A DNA stretch of 64,000 nt from Ascarosepion bandense (Eukaryota; Mollusca; Cephalopoda; Sepiida; Sepiidae), in the NCBI GenBank assembly GCA_037127315.1, contig JBBBDQ010000330.1, positions 2,335,001 to 2,399,000 of the forward strand, in the 5' to 3' direction. A program made the translations under genes and the position numbers. The notes under the pieces were generated by a model. That model made no database searches and was not told where the DNA came from. It saw nothing but the letters and a program-made list of their open reading frames with translations. This document shows positions 52,285 through 63,059 of the stretch, piece after piece; position 1 is the first letter of the stretch; each line of letters begins with the position of its first letter.

Positions 52285-53684
52285 TCGAAAACTGAAAACG
52301 AAGAATACATTAATTTCCAATTCTTTCAATGATGATGGTGGAGGATATCAACTCCTCACTTCTTTTTTTCTAAAACGAATCACAAATGTTCGATGATGGT
52401 TGTTATAGTTAGTTTTTCTTCGAGCAGAATTTAGTTTTTTCGAATTATTGTTTTAGGCTAGTGTTTTCTCCTTATCTTTCATGATATTTTTGGCGTGATT
52501 TATTTTTCGTTTTTAATCTCAAGATATCTTTTTAGAAAGAATTGTTCTGTTCGCGTATTTATTATTTGTAAAGAAAAGTTTGTGTACGTAGTTTCTGTTT
52601 CCAGGATCATACAGTTACTTCGTTATCTGATGATTTTACAGTGACTTGGTATATTACATTGTTTTGCAAGCAATTACCGTTTAAGGGACATTCTGCAGTT
52701 ACATGTGGGTTTAAGTTATTCAGGTAGTTATTTTTTTCTGTTGTGCGTTTACTTTATTTGTGTCATATTTTCGTTGCAACTGTAGCTGATTTTTTCCTGT
52801 GTTTTGTCGAATATCTTGTTAGCGAAATGTTTGTGTATGAGTTTAATGAATATTTTCTCTTACGTTTGTTTTTACGTCTTCGTTTTTACTATGGGTTGAA
52901 CCATATTATGTTTATCTTCCTGATGCCTTTTTTGTATAGTGTGTACGTGAGTGTAGCATGGAATCAACTATCTTCAATGAATATGTTTTCACTGGATGAA
53001 TTGTCGGAAAGCCTGCGGTTAATTAATTGTGGTATCTATTTCATTATTGATGGCGGGTGGTTGGAAGATGTGTATATACAGTGGTTTATCTTTTGGTTTT
53101 CTGTATAGTTTAAATGTAACTTTTTTTAGATTAAAGGTGACATCTATACTTCATTTTGGTTAGTTTCAATGTCTACGCAGAATCGCACATTTTTCAAAAC
53201 TTTAAAAGGACAATTTTGTAAATATCGATGTAGATTAAACTACAGTGTATGAGTACAACTCCCAAAATGGAGCTGAAACGGCTCAAGAGGTGGGGTGGGG
53301 GCTTGTAACTTTCATTATCTCACAAACTATTCTCGTAACTATGCAGCATCACCAAACTCACCCAAAACTTTCATTAGTCACAATGACTGTTTGCACTCTC
53401 AAAAAGGTTCTTTGCCTAGAACGTTTTGTAGAACTCTAGTTCACGCCACATTTTAAGTAGAACTCATAGAACTCTCTAAAGACGCTGAAAGAATGTTCAG
53501 ATCTTTACGTCACTCTAAAAAGTTCCTGGCCTCGCCTGCTATGCCCTAATTTTACAAAAAACAATTTAGACCCTAAGTATTTACGCGGCCTTGTTGGTGA
53601 GTAATTATTTCTTATCCTACAACCCTCCCCACAAACGAGACATCGGACGCCTATCGCTACTCTATCGCATTTCTATGGAAAAAC
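52285..53684. other. No recognised gene; one unassigned frame
   Basis: Unassigned. A plus-strand frame open to 53108 (first ATG near 52826) is rich in Phe, Leu and Tyr, matches nothing I know and lies in T-rich DNA, so I do not call it a gene. Confidence 0.4.
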
Positions 53685-53830
53685 TCTAATAGGAATAGAT
53701 AGGTTCGCCTATGTTCTGGTTCACACGTTACCCTCGTTTTTTAAACAGGAGTTAGAGGTTTATCCCTTGTTTTCTATTTATGATTGGGCTTCCAGCTTCT
53801 TTTAAAATCTAGTTAAGTTCTATACTCCTA
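53685..53830 (+). mobile_element. Jockey/CR1-type LINE 5' leader fragment
   Basis: CTAATAGGAATAGATAGGTT and CAGGAGTTAGAGGTTTATCC, then TTGTTTTCTATTTATGATTG, match the family 5' end seen at 2.02, 12.85 and 52.06 kb. The following 100 bp do not match any part I recognise and end in an A-rich tract (53920-53960). Confidence 0.6.
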
Positions 53831-54064
53831 ACATTTATCCTTTTCTACGCTAATATAACTTTACACTAACCCTCTAACTTGAATGGTTCCTGGGTCTTGT
53901 ATTGGACGAATATTAACAAAAAAAAAAAAACAAAAAAAAAAACAACAAAAAAAAAAAACGAAAAACATTTCCTAGTTCCATCAGTTCAGATCTTTACAGC
54001 TAAGACCCTTTATGCTATATATACATTCTTTGTACCGCATTGTTAAGAAGAAGGTTTCATTTTT

Positions 54065-55185
54065 TTTTAATCGTGTCACCCCAAGCAAGGCATTCCACTG
54101 CCACTGCAGCGCAGGGGGTTACATAGATGGATTGGGTATAGAAAATGTCAGAAGGAGGGTGATAGACGACTTAGGATGTACATAGGGAGAGAGTTGGAGA
54201 GAGTGGGTGTGAGTTAATGTGTTAGGAGGTGTCTATTGACCTTACATTTAAACTCCTGGAGGTTGTAGCCGTCGGGAAAGCAAGCATGTGGTAGGGAATT
54301 CCACAGGGGGGAAGTGCGAGGAAAGAAACTGTTGGAGTAGAAATTGCGGTTACATTTAATCGGTTTCACTGTAAAAGGGTGGGACCTAGTTGCCAATCTA
54401 GTATCTCGTGCAAATTCACATCTAGGGGGCGCCAGTGATTTAAATTCATCAGAGCAGAAGCCATGAAAGTATTTATAGAAGAGGCACAGGGAAGCCACGT
54501 CACGCCGGTGAGAGAGATACTGCAGGCGGTCAGCCAAGTCGGTATCAATCACATTACAGATTCTTCGCTGTATTTTGTCAAGAACCCCGAGGAGAATAGA
54601 AGGGGCACCCGACCAGATGTGGCAGCAGTACTCAATACACGGGAGGATGGTGGGTTTATACAATTGCAGGATAGATTCAGGCGGAAAGAATTTCCGGGCC
54701 CTGCACAGAGAGCCGACTTTCATAGCTGCGGATTTAGCAATGGATTCGACGTAGTCATTCCACTTGAGGTCCGCTGAGAGTGTCAGGCCAAGCAGGCGTA
54801 GTGATTTACTCTCTGGGAGGCATTTGTTCCATGCTAATGGGAGGGAGGTAAACTGTGGTATCATCGGCGTACATGCCTACTTGTGATCTTATGGTATCGG
54901 GGAGATCATTGATATAGATTAGAAAGAGCGTAGGACCTAGGATAGAGCCTTGGGGTACACCCGCGTTTGTAGAGTAGTTCTGGGAGGCATGTCCGTTTAA
55001 TACCACCTTCAGTGTGCGGTTAGAGAGGAATGACCGGATTAAATCCAACAAAAGTCCAGTTATGCCATAGCTTCGCAGTTTCAGTAGAAGACCGGCATGC
55101 CATACTCTGTCGAATGCTTTAGAGATATCCAAGGCGACGGTTCGGGCTTCACCATACGAATTATCTCCAAGAGCTGCTTCTTTAT
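54065..55185 (-). mobile_element. Jockey/CR1-type LINE, best-preserved RT/C-terminus copy
   Basis: Minus strand. Frame 55132-54806 has motif A DISKAFDRVWHAGLLLKLRS, motif B GVPQGSILGPTLFLIYIND and motif C MYADDTTVY with both catalytic Asp. Frame 54864-54214 continues ESKSLRLLGLTLSADLKWND, YKPTILPCIEYCCHIWSGAP, SLCLFYKYFHGFCSDEFKSL and SFFPRTSPLWNSLPHACFPD to the stop. The 3' signature (complement TGTCACCCCAAGCAAGGCAT) runs to 54065. It is 5' truncated at about 55185. A deletion of roughly 160 bp just after motif C shifts the frame between the two parts. Confidence 0.88.
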
Positions 55186-55404
55186 GGAAAAAACGCCCGA
55201 GAGGATACTTCTCGGAGCACTAAATTCTTAAACTTTTCAACCCGTTATTACTGCATGTTATCTACTGCATTATCAACCGTTACCTACTGATTCAACTTAC
55301 ATACGCTCATACAACAACCTTATCTACTTGGGTTGATGGCCCTTGAGCCTTGTTTTGGGTAAAAATATTGGTAAAAATCAAAAAAATGTAGAGAAGACAA
55401 GAGA

Positions 55405-55462
<58 letters not shown>

Positions 55463-56778
55463 TATATATTGTAATTTTATTTTTACAATGGTTTATAAAA
55501 GCATTATATCACTACAACAAAAATTTTCACGTTTTAGGACAATACTGTTCTTTTTCCCGTGATATTTTAAAATAAATGGTGAAAATGATTTAGAAAATAT
55601 AAAATGAATTCATAGTTATTTTGAAAATTAGGGAGTGGTATTTGGAAAATATGCTTGTGGGTGAGTCAGAATTGTTCAATAAAAATAAGAATTAGGTTGA
55701 GCTATGAAGTTTAAGATTTGGGTCGCGAAAGGAAACAGTGTAGCCTGATGTCATGGCATGAAACATTTTTATTTTGTCTGGTTAAGATACATATTGGGAC
55801 AGTACATTATTTAAATGGGTATACAATAATTATGAACAGCAGGTTGGATTTCAGGTTTTTTAAAATTTGATTTTGTAGTCCCTCAGGAGTTAAATGTGCT
55901 GAAATATTTAGATTAGAATTAGAATTAAATAATTATGGTTTGCTAAGGTATATTGCAGTTATGAAAACCAAATAAGTATTGTGTGGGTCATTTATTTTAG
56001 TAGAATAATTTTAATTTTTAAGTTATAGTGGCGCATAAATTATAAATAAACAATTGTAATTAATTAAATTTTAGAGAAAAATATTTTCTGTTTACATAAA
56101 ACCGTTATTTCATCTCTACGATTCAGTTGTACTTTATTTTTGCTTTTCATTCAGGAACAGAGGGCCGATATGAGAGTATGACTTACAAATTATTGTTTTT
56201 TCCAGAATTTTTCATTTTACTTAGGGAGTTTTATTTGCATATTTTAACTTCCAAAATACGCAGAAAAGAATGTTTGAATACTGTACGTGTTATTTTTAAG
56301 GAAGTTAAATGCAAATACCAACGCTGCTTAAAAGCATTTTTTTAGTAGATCCAATGTAAACTTCTTTAATAGTTGGGTTTTCATTTGATGTTATTGGTAT
56401 AAAGAAGAATTTGTTAGACACCTATTTTCCAGTAGGCAATTTTGGAATTTCGATAATTACATAAATATGTATTATTGTCATTTTCATTATTTGGATGATT
56501 ATTGTTTCTTTGGTTTACGTGCTGATTTAAGATCTTATTATTATGATTTTTAATAATTTTTTCTAGATTAATTTCACAACTAAAACCTAATTAAGGGTAT
56601 TTTTATTAAATATTTAACTTAAAGGATTATTATTAAGGAAATGTTTGTTAATTAAGTTGAGGAACTTCAGCCCTAACTTAGTGTTAACCATTTGGTTAAA
56701 AGGAGATGTATATAAAATAAATTTTCATTTCTATTTTTCTTGTTATAGTATTTTTATGTATTTGACAATACATATACC
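55186..56778. other. No recognised gene; (CA)n at 55411-55460
   Basis: AT-rich unassigned DNA. The dinucleotide (CA)n run lies at 55411-55460. No terminal repeats or coding similarity found. Confidence 0.5.

Positions 56779-56833
<55 letters not shown>
56779..56833. repeat. (TA)n microsatellite at the Tc1-type insertion site
   Basis: About 27 TA units immediately left of the transposon's terminal repeat; TA is also the target of Tc1/mariner elements. Confidence 0.95.
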
Positions 56834-56834
<1 letters not shown>

Positions 56835-58425
56835 CAGATAGCAAAAGTATTTAACACATCGGCTTTTTATAAGTTTAAAAAAATCATTCAATTTGAATGA
56901 TACTTACTTCAAATATTTTAATGAACATTGTTTAACAAATCATAGAGTATAATTGAGAAACATTGTTTTATGTACTTTTATTGCCAATTTTCGAATTTGA
57001 CTGTGTGCAAAAGTAGTTGATACGATTTGTTTATATTTAATAGCATATCCTCTGTTCTGCCTCACTCCCTCTAGTCGTTTTCTTTAGTTTTCAACGATCT
57101 TCTTGCATGAAGATTTTGGCAGTTTCACTCATTCTTCTTCACAGACTTTTTTCAGTTCGTTGATATTTTTGGGATCTCTTGTGTGTATTTCCATCTTCTA
57201 GTATTTCCATACATTTTCCAGAGTATGCATTCCATTTTCATTGAAACAGTGTTGAGTTGTTTCAGCCCTGTGCTTTGGATCGTTGTCTTGTTAGAACACA
57301 AAATCTCGATGAAGCCCCAAATTTGTTGCACTTTTTAATAGATAGGTTGATAAGATTTGCTTGTAATTTGCTGCATTCATTTTTCCTTCGATGGGTTCTA
57401 TTTCTTCTCCTCTGTTATACGAAAAAAACAAACAAACAAACAAACAAACAAAAAAAAACAAAAACAAAACAAATCTTTACGCTCCTACCCTTATATTTGA
57501 CTGTTGTTATGGTGTTTACTGTGTTGTATGCAGTTCTTTCTTCCTTCATATTTGGGTGCAAATGTTTCTCCTGAAAAGCTTAATTTTCGTTTAGTCTGAC
57601 CAAATAACTTTCTTTCAAAATTCATCTGACTCGTATTCAAACTTTTTAGCAAATTTCAAACAGTTTTGCACATATTTACTTTTTAATGATGGAGTTTTTC
57701 TTAGTGATCTAGAATACAGGTCAGTACGATTAAGTGATATTCTAATTGTATCTTTACTTACTTCCTTATCGGCATTTTTCAGATCGTTCTGAATTTCTCT
57801 TCGAGTCAAAAGTGGTTGTTTTTTCACATTTCGATCATATATCATTATATATAATGATTATATATAATGATTATATATCATTCAGTAGCCTCGTCTAATG
57901 TATGCCAACGGCCACTCCTTTTAATATTTTCAGGAGTATCATATTTTCTACTTCCGAACAACAGCACCCACTGTACACACAGGCAAATTTAAGTTTTGAG
58001 TAATTTTTCAATACCTCTGACCATCATTGTGTAGTTTTATTATCTTCTATTGCATGTTATTTGACAATCTTTAGTGCATCAAACTTATTATTAATATGTA
58101 CCGATTGAGTGACATATTTGGTTAATACATTTAGTGAAGACAACCTGTGATTGATTAATGTACAAACCATATGAAAATAACTGAAAATAGTTTTAAAATA
58201 TCCTTTTCATCGTATTATTTGTATAGGTGCTAAATACTTTTGCCCACAGTCAAATTCAAAAATTGGCCACAAAGGTTTATAAAAATGTTTGTCAATTTTT
58301 CTCTATGTTAAGTTAGACAGTGTTCATTAAAATATTTGTTTGAAGTAAGTATCAGTCAAACTAAACAATTTTTATTGTAAAAATTATAAAAACTGTTGTG
58401 TTAAATAATTTCGCTAGCCACTGTA
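56834..58425 (-). mobile_element. Tc1-type DNA transposon with long terminal inverted repeats
   Basis: Left end 56834-57045 and right end 58205-58425 are imperfect inverted copies over about 210 bp. GCAAAAGTATTTAACAC on the left pairs with GTGTTAAATAATTTCGC on the right. Also paired are TGATACTTACTTCAAA / TTTGAAGTAAGTATCA, ATTTTAATGAACA / TGTTCATTAAAAT and TTGACTGTG / CACAGTCAA. The outer end of the right arm is CGCTAGCCACTG next to TA. Target TA duplication cannot be resolved inside (TA)n on the left. The internal transposase is dead (separate entry). Confidence 0.88.
57060..57845 (-). pseudogene. Tc1-type transposase, inactivated
   Basis: Minus strand. N-terminal DNA-binding part in frame 57845-57615: RNVKKQPLLTRREIQNDLKN, KEVSKDTIRISLNRTDLY and SLKSKYVQNCLKFAKKFEYE. 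First catalytic Asp block V-I-W-S-D then a stop (about 57595, WSDE-type). An (AAAC)n-like expansion of about 50 bp lies at 57422-57472. Second Asp block FQQDNDPKHRAETTQHCF (about 57300-57240). A shortened third block HTLENVWKYWKM keeps the Glu but lacks most of the usual 'SPDLNPIE' lead-in. The C-terminal part LKKVCEEEWVKL-type runs to about 57060. Premature stop, expansion and deletion make it non-functional. Confidence 0.85.
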
Positions 58426-58429
58426 TATA

Positions 58430-58495
58430 TATGAGCGTTCAAATAACCACTGCATATATATGTGAGCGTTCAAATAAAACACCGTTACGAGAGCG
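58430..58495. repeat. Short tandem repeat, ATATGTGAGCGTTCAAATAA-type units
   Basis: Two to three copies of a 25-27 bp unit with GAGCGTTCAAATAA between the transposon end and the PLE tail. Confidence 0.6.
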
Positions 58496-58499
58496 TTCT

Positions 58500-58690
58500 T
58501 AAAAAGAAAAACGGTAAACGGCAAAATCAATTAATAAAAATCACCTGAAGACACCACTCATGACAGAAACCTGGGTAGCGGAATAACTCGTTTAAAAATG
58601 GAAAATATTCAAAAGTTCTACAATATAATTGTATCGAACACTTTTTAATACAAATGTGTACTGGTCTAACTCTATTATGACCAAGTATTA
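58500..58690 (+). mobile_element. PLE 3' tail fragment
   Basis: AAAAACGGTAAACGGCAAAA, AAAATATTCAAAAGTTCTAC, ACAATATAATTGTATCGAAC and TATTATGACCAAGTATT align in order with the PLE tail at 26025-26215, and both end at (TA)n. No protein part remains. Confidence 0.7.
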
Positions 58691-58699
58691 ATCAATATA

Positions 58700-60280
58700 T
58701 ATATATATTGTCATATGTCGATGGTACGGCAAACAGTAACCTATCTTTATAAGATTTAATTCCCTTGAACATAGTGTGAACTTAAATTTAAATATATTAA
58801 AAGGACAGGTTGTAATATGCACCTGATGATTGCATAACGCATGAAAATTCAAGTCGTGCCTTCGACGTAGAACATTATGCATATTTATTGATATGTATAC
58901 AACAAATCTGTTCATACTACATTGAGCACAGTTTTATTAAGACCTGAATAATAATATTACACATATGCGTACCCTCATATGTATATTTATTCACATAACT
59001 ATATATATGTGTGTCTGTGTGTGTGTGCGTGTGTGTGTGTGCGTGTGTGTGTGTGTGAGTGTGTGTGTGTGTGTGCATCAAAAAATAATAAAATTTAATA
59101 ATAACAATTTGGTTTTCTAAAGAAAGTTAATGAATCAATGCTTTGTTTATGACAGAAATTAATACGCATAACAGGTGCGAGCGCGCATGTGCGTCCGTAA
59201 ATTTATAATATATATATAGTGTATCACCACTGTTAATCATGTTTTATAAATATTGGCTTTCCTATTAACAACAACTCAGAAATAAATAATAAAAATTTCC
59301 AAGTAGGTCGAGTATAGATTTTACGCCTATCATTTTTAGGGCGATGTGTTTTTCGTGTTTTTGTTTTTTATACTAACGTTTGTATAGGTAACGCACATAT
59401 ACAGCGGACACGCGCTGAACCGCTCGAACGAAAAATCTCACGCGTGCGTACATCCACTTAACCTTTTCCAGTGTTTTTTTTTAATTTATTTTTTTTTATA
59501 CATGTACACTCACCGAATTACCCATGGTCGGTAAAGCCTGCTTACTTCCCACTATCATCAACCTCTCCACAAACACACCTGTGCGTGTAAACACGCACAC
59601 ATTCTCTCTCTCACACACGCTTTATGTTGGTTCTATATACTGTTTGTTATTGATTTCCGAACTGTTGCTTTGTTATGGTCAGCGTCGCCCGGGTGACAGT
59701 CAACATGTTTTCTAAAGATCGACGCTGGACAAATCGGTTGCAGACGGTGAAGTGGGAAGTATAGTTCCTTATTGCAGTTGTGTTCAAACCATTTCGTGGC
59801 AAAGCTTATCAAACAAAACATTAGATTAGTGCAATGTCCTCTCGCCATGAAGTAATCATCAGACGCTCAGTTGCACAAGTCATTAATGTGATAAAGAGTT
59901 CGATCCTTACAGGGTACTGGACGTTTGTTAGCTCATCGAAAACTAAAGTAAGCTTAGTAAATACTGTTGTGTTTGGAAAGAATTGGAATTTAGTTCATTA
60001 ATTCATGTTACTGACCTCTTTTGTTTCTAACAAAACAGGCAATTAAAAATAAAAATAACATATTTATGTTAAATTAGACATACGTATTATAATAATTAAT
60101 GTTTCTGCAACTAGTTAGTTCGAAGATATTAAATACACTAAGCCCACGATTCTGCTACAAAGAAAGAATAATGTAGAGATTAGAGAGAATCCAAGTCACG
60201 TCACTTGTGATTGGTTTACGAGACTATTTTGCTAGCCATCGTTCGAATTTACATATGTACTATTTAAACAAGTACTCTGA
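58700..60280. other. No recognisable gene; (GT)n at 59007-59075
   Basis: Unassigned sequence with a GT microsatellite and a few His/Ser/Thr-rich short frames without motifs. Confidence 0.5.
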
Positions 60281-60284
60281 TGAC

Positions 60285-60476
60285 AAACGTAACAGTACTG
60301 AATGGCAGAGATTGAGTTTCAGACGTTATGTAAGACCATTATATAGTTTTCAGGCGCTGTCCAAACCCTCTCTAGACTGACATAATCAAGAAATCATCCT
60401 GTAAAATCGACCAAAGTGAGATTCGAACCCGGGTTTCATAGTCAGAAAACTTAATCACTCGGCCACGTACCCATAC
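60285..60476 (-). mobile_element. SINE with Leu/Ser-tRNA-like head
   Basis: Minus strand starts GGGTACGTGGCCGAGTGATT (A box TGGCCGAGTGATTAA, as in Leu/Ser tRNAs). TTTTCTGACTATGAAACC follows, then GGGTTCGAATCTCAC (B box) ending at about 60415. About 130 bp of non-tRNA body follows (GATTTTACAGGATGATTTCT and GAGAGGGTTTGGACAGC). The acceptor stem cannot be closed, so this is a SINE head or tRNA pseudogene. It is unrelated to the ACTG-tailed SINE. Confidence 0.65.
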
Positions 60477-60829
60477 ATGCATAAATACATGATGATTGCA
60501 AGTTCTCCACAGAAGACGACCATCTCTACTTATCAAATGAAGATTTGTTTGATCAGTAAGAATAACATGATTTTAAAACGATAAAAAAGATGAAATAGGG
60601 TTAAAGAAAAAGCTTATCCTTATTATTAAGTCGGAAAACACAGTTAAAAGAATATTACAAGTATATAGAAGAAGAAAAAATATTAAAATTATAAAAGGAA
60701 TGACATCCAGTTAAGAAAATCTCAAAACAAAATACAGCCAGTTCGCATTTATGATAGGGACTGCAACCTAGAGTGCTGTCACGTTCATGTGCACGCAAAT
60801 GGTTCTTTAACCCTGCTGTACTCTTACAA

Positions 60830-62420
60830 GTTTTCTTACTTGAATAACAAATGAATTGTGTAATGAATTTTGAAGCTTATTTTGTCTTGATAAACTCTAC
60901 TAGTGTTCCTCTTTAGACCAGCAGATGATTTGCAGATGTCGCAAATCTGACTAGGGGCGTCAGTTGGTCTGCGAGGAAGGCGTTCAATGTGAGAAGCATT
61001 GTTTATATTATTGTGGCGATGATATTTCACGTAGCTGGTTAAACCAGCTTTGACCAAGCAAATTCTGCTGCAAAACGTACATTTATGTTTGGAAATGAGA
61101 GGTAACACCTTAGCATCACCTTTCCTTAAGGTCCGTTTCACTTTTGCATGCTCAAACATTTTCTCTTCGAAACTGTTACAACCTTCATAACACAAGTTCC
61201 AAATAGTTATAACTATCACCTGTCTCCGTCAAGTTATTTGTGCTTAGCCCAAGTATTTTAATGTTATTTTTAATGACATCTTTGAAACGTTTTTTCGGTT
61301 TGTGGGGAAGACATTTTCAGCTTGTCAGTTTCCCATAGAACAACTGTTTTGGGAGGCAATCATCCTCCACCCTTATGATGTGACCAGCCTAGCGCATCTG
61401 GTAACGTGTTAGCATCTTTTCAATACTAAACGTATTTGTAACTTCATAAAATTTCTCTGTCCGGTGCAAAAGATCATCATTTTATACTTAGAATCTCCCG
61501 GAGTGAATTTTGAAGAAAACGTTTCAAAATTTGGATGAGTTGTCGGTAAGTGGTCCATATCTCTGAGGAATATATTAGTTAAAATGCACGTCTCAAACAC
61601 ACTTAACTTAGTTTTAACTGAAATACGTCGATCTGACCATACGGGAAATTCTAAAATTTCAAATGCCTTACATGCTTTTTGTAAACGAAGACTTATTTCG
61701 GCATCAAGTGAAAAAACACTACCAAGATAAACAAAAGTCTCAACAACTTCTAATTTATGTCCGTTAACAAAGATATTTTGTTCACTATAACGCTGAGAGG
61801 GGGATGGTGTATATATGACATTTGTTTTCTTTAAGCTTATAGTAAGACCAAAAGCCGAGCATGCCTTAGAGAACATGTCTATAACAGCATCATTTGCATA
61901 AAGTAGCTCTCTGGCTACAACATGAAAACATTTAGATCTTGTATTGAAGCTTCGCAGGTCAAACATCTTTCTAGATGTTTTGAATTTCAGGTAGACACTT
62001 GCATCACAATTCTGAAAAGCACATGAAAATGTCACAGTAAAATATATGGAAAAAAGGTAGGGGCAGGAATATCTCCTTGCTTTACACCATTATCAATTGC
62101 AAAAGACTCCGATAAAATACCGTTGAAATTTAAAATACTCTTCATGTTCCGATGTAAATCACAAAACATTCGGACAAAGCCAGAAGAATATCCTAATTTG
62201 CCAAGAATGGTCTAAAGAGCCTCCCTATAGACGGTGTTGAATGCTTTGCTGAAATCAAGGAAAACCAGATAGAGAGGAATCAGATGTTTTATGAATTTCT
62301 TCTACAACTGACGTGTTGAGAAAAACATCCATGGTTTTACGACCTGCTCGGAATCCATTTTGACTTTCAAAGATTATCAAGGGATAGATGTATTTTATGA
62401 GTGATACATGTTAATTGCTC
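60830..62420 (-). pseudogene. LINE with C-terminal C2H2 fingers, RT to C-terminus
   Basis: Minus strand. Motif A VFLDFSKAFNTVYREAL (about 62250), motif B NGVKQGDIPAPT (about 62080), motif C as LYANDAV in place of YADDA (about 61905), then FGLTISLKKTNVIYTPSPSQ and NGHKLEVVETFVYLGSVFSL (61860-61700). The maturase-like end DSRLPKQLFYGKL and KKRFKDVIKNNIK lies at 61360-61260. The C-terminal frame 61219-60836 has a zinc-finger-like CTFCSRICLVKAGLTSYVKY and a second CDICKSSAGLK remnant. Such LINEs end in one or two C2H2 fingers of unknown role. Catalytic Asp is altered to Asn in motif C and the frame is broken. Confidence 0.85.
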
Positions 62421-62451
62421 TATCTTGCCAGATGCTTGCCGTCTTTTCTTC

Positions 62452-62725
62452 TTAATCTTCATTTAGAGTAGCTTCCACTTCTCTACTTGAACGTCCATGG
62501 GCTCGTAAGTGACTCTTGAGACCCATATTCAACTTCATTGGTTTCTTGCATATATGACATAAGAATTTTGTCATCTTGGTTGCGTTGAGTGCATCTGGAT
62601 GCTTTATCTCTTTCTCATCTGCCACCATGTGTCTCTTCAGGCCAGACGCATATTTACAAATCTTGTTGCAGACAACGCAGGTATTGATTGCTGAACGCGG
62701 ACGCAATATATACATACAGAGACAC
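62452..62725 (-). pseudogene. Second copy of the C2H2-finger LINE, C-terminus only
   Basis: Minus-strand frame reads TCVVCNKICKYASGLKRHMV (C-X2-C...H finger) and FLCHICKKPMKLNMGLKSHL with RAHGRSSREVEATLNED and a stop at 62452. Both fingers keep their Cys pairs; the second also keeps H-X3-H spacing (SHLRAH). It lies directly upstream of the other copy in the same orientation and abuts a (CATA)n microsatellite at its 5' side. Confidence 0.8.
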
Positions 62726-62726
62726 A

Positions 62727-62742
62727 TACATACATACATACA

Positions 62743-62770
<28 letters not shown>
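62727..62770. repeat. (CATA)n microsatellite
   Basis: Eleven tetranucleotide units; the Tyr/Met/Cys/Val repeat frames across it are artefacts. Confidence 0.95.
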
Positions 62771-62773
<3 letters not shown>

Positions 62774-62779
62774 GCCTTT

Positions 62780-63055
62780 TTGAATCATGTATAAGAGTAC
62801 CCGAAACAAAATTGAAGACGATGAAACAAAGTAGAAAAGCTTTAAAATGACGTGTTTCGCCGACGTGACGTGTCTTGGGTTCGTCTTTTTCAGGTTTGAA
62901 AGAAAGACAAAACAGTGTGTAAGGAAAATGCATTGGTTTTTTTTAGGATAAGAGGGGTAATTAATTAAATTACTTTATCAGATCCTATGACCAGAAATCA
63001 GAAAATTGTTTATTTGCCTGATATATATTATAATCGTTGTTATCTGGCGGATTTT
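62780..63055 (-). mobile_element. Probable PLE 3' untranslated region
   Basis: On the minus strand it contains CCTGAAAAAGACGAACCCAA and GTCACGTCGGCGAAAC, the CCTGAA..AGAC..CGAAAC pattern common downstream of PLE coding regions. It lies just 3' of the PLE remnant at 63.06-64.0 kb. Inferred from position and motif. Confidence 0.45.
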
Positions 63056-63059
63056 AATT

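Noticed and set aside
52743..53108. 121-codon hydrophobic frame
   Set aside because: Begins at a GTG, is Phe/Leu/Tyr-rich as expected in T-rich DNA, and has no motif, partner exon or splice context.
60415..60476. Possible functional Leu/Ser tRNA gene on the minus strand
   Set aside because: A and B boxes are good, but the acceptor stem does not close and a SINE-like body follows.
62452..62763. Host C2H2 zinc-finger gene
   Set aside because: The fingers are the C-terminus of a LINE family whose RT is recognisable next to it; no independent gene structure.
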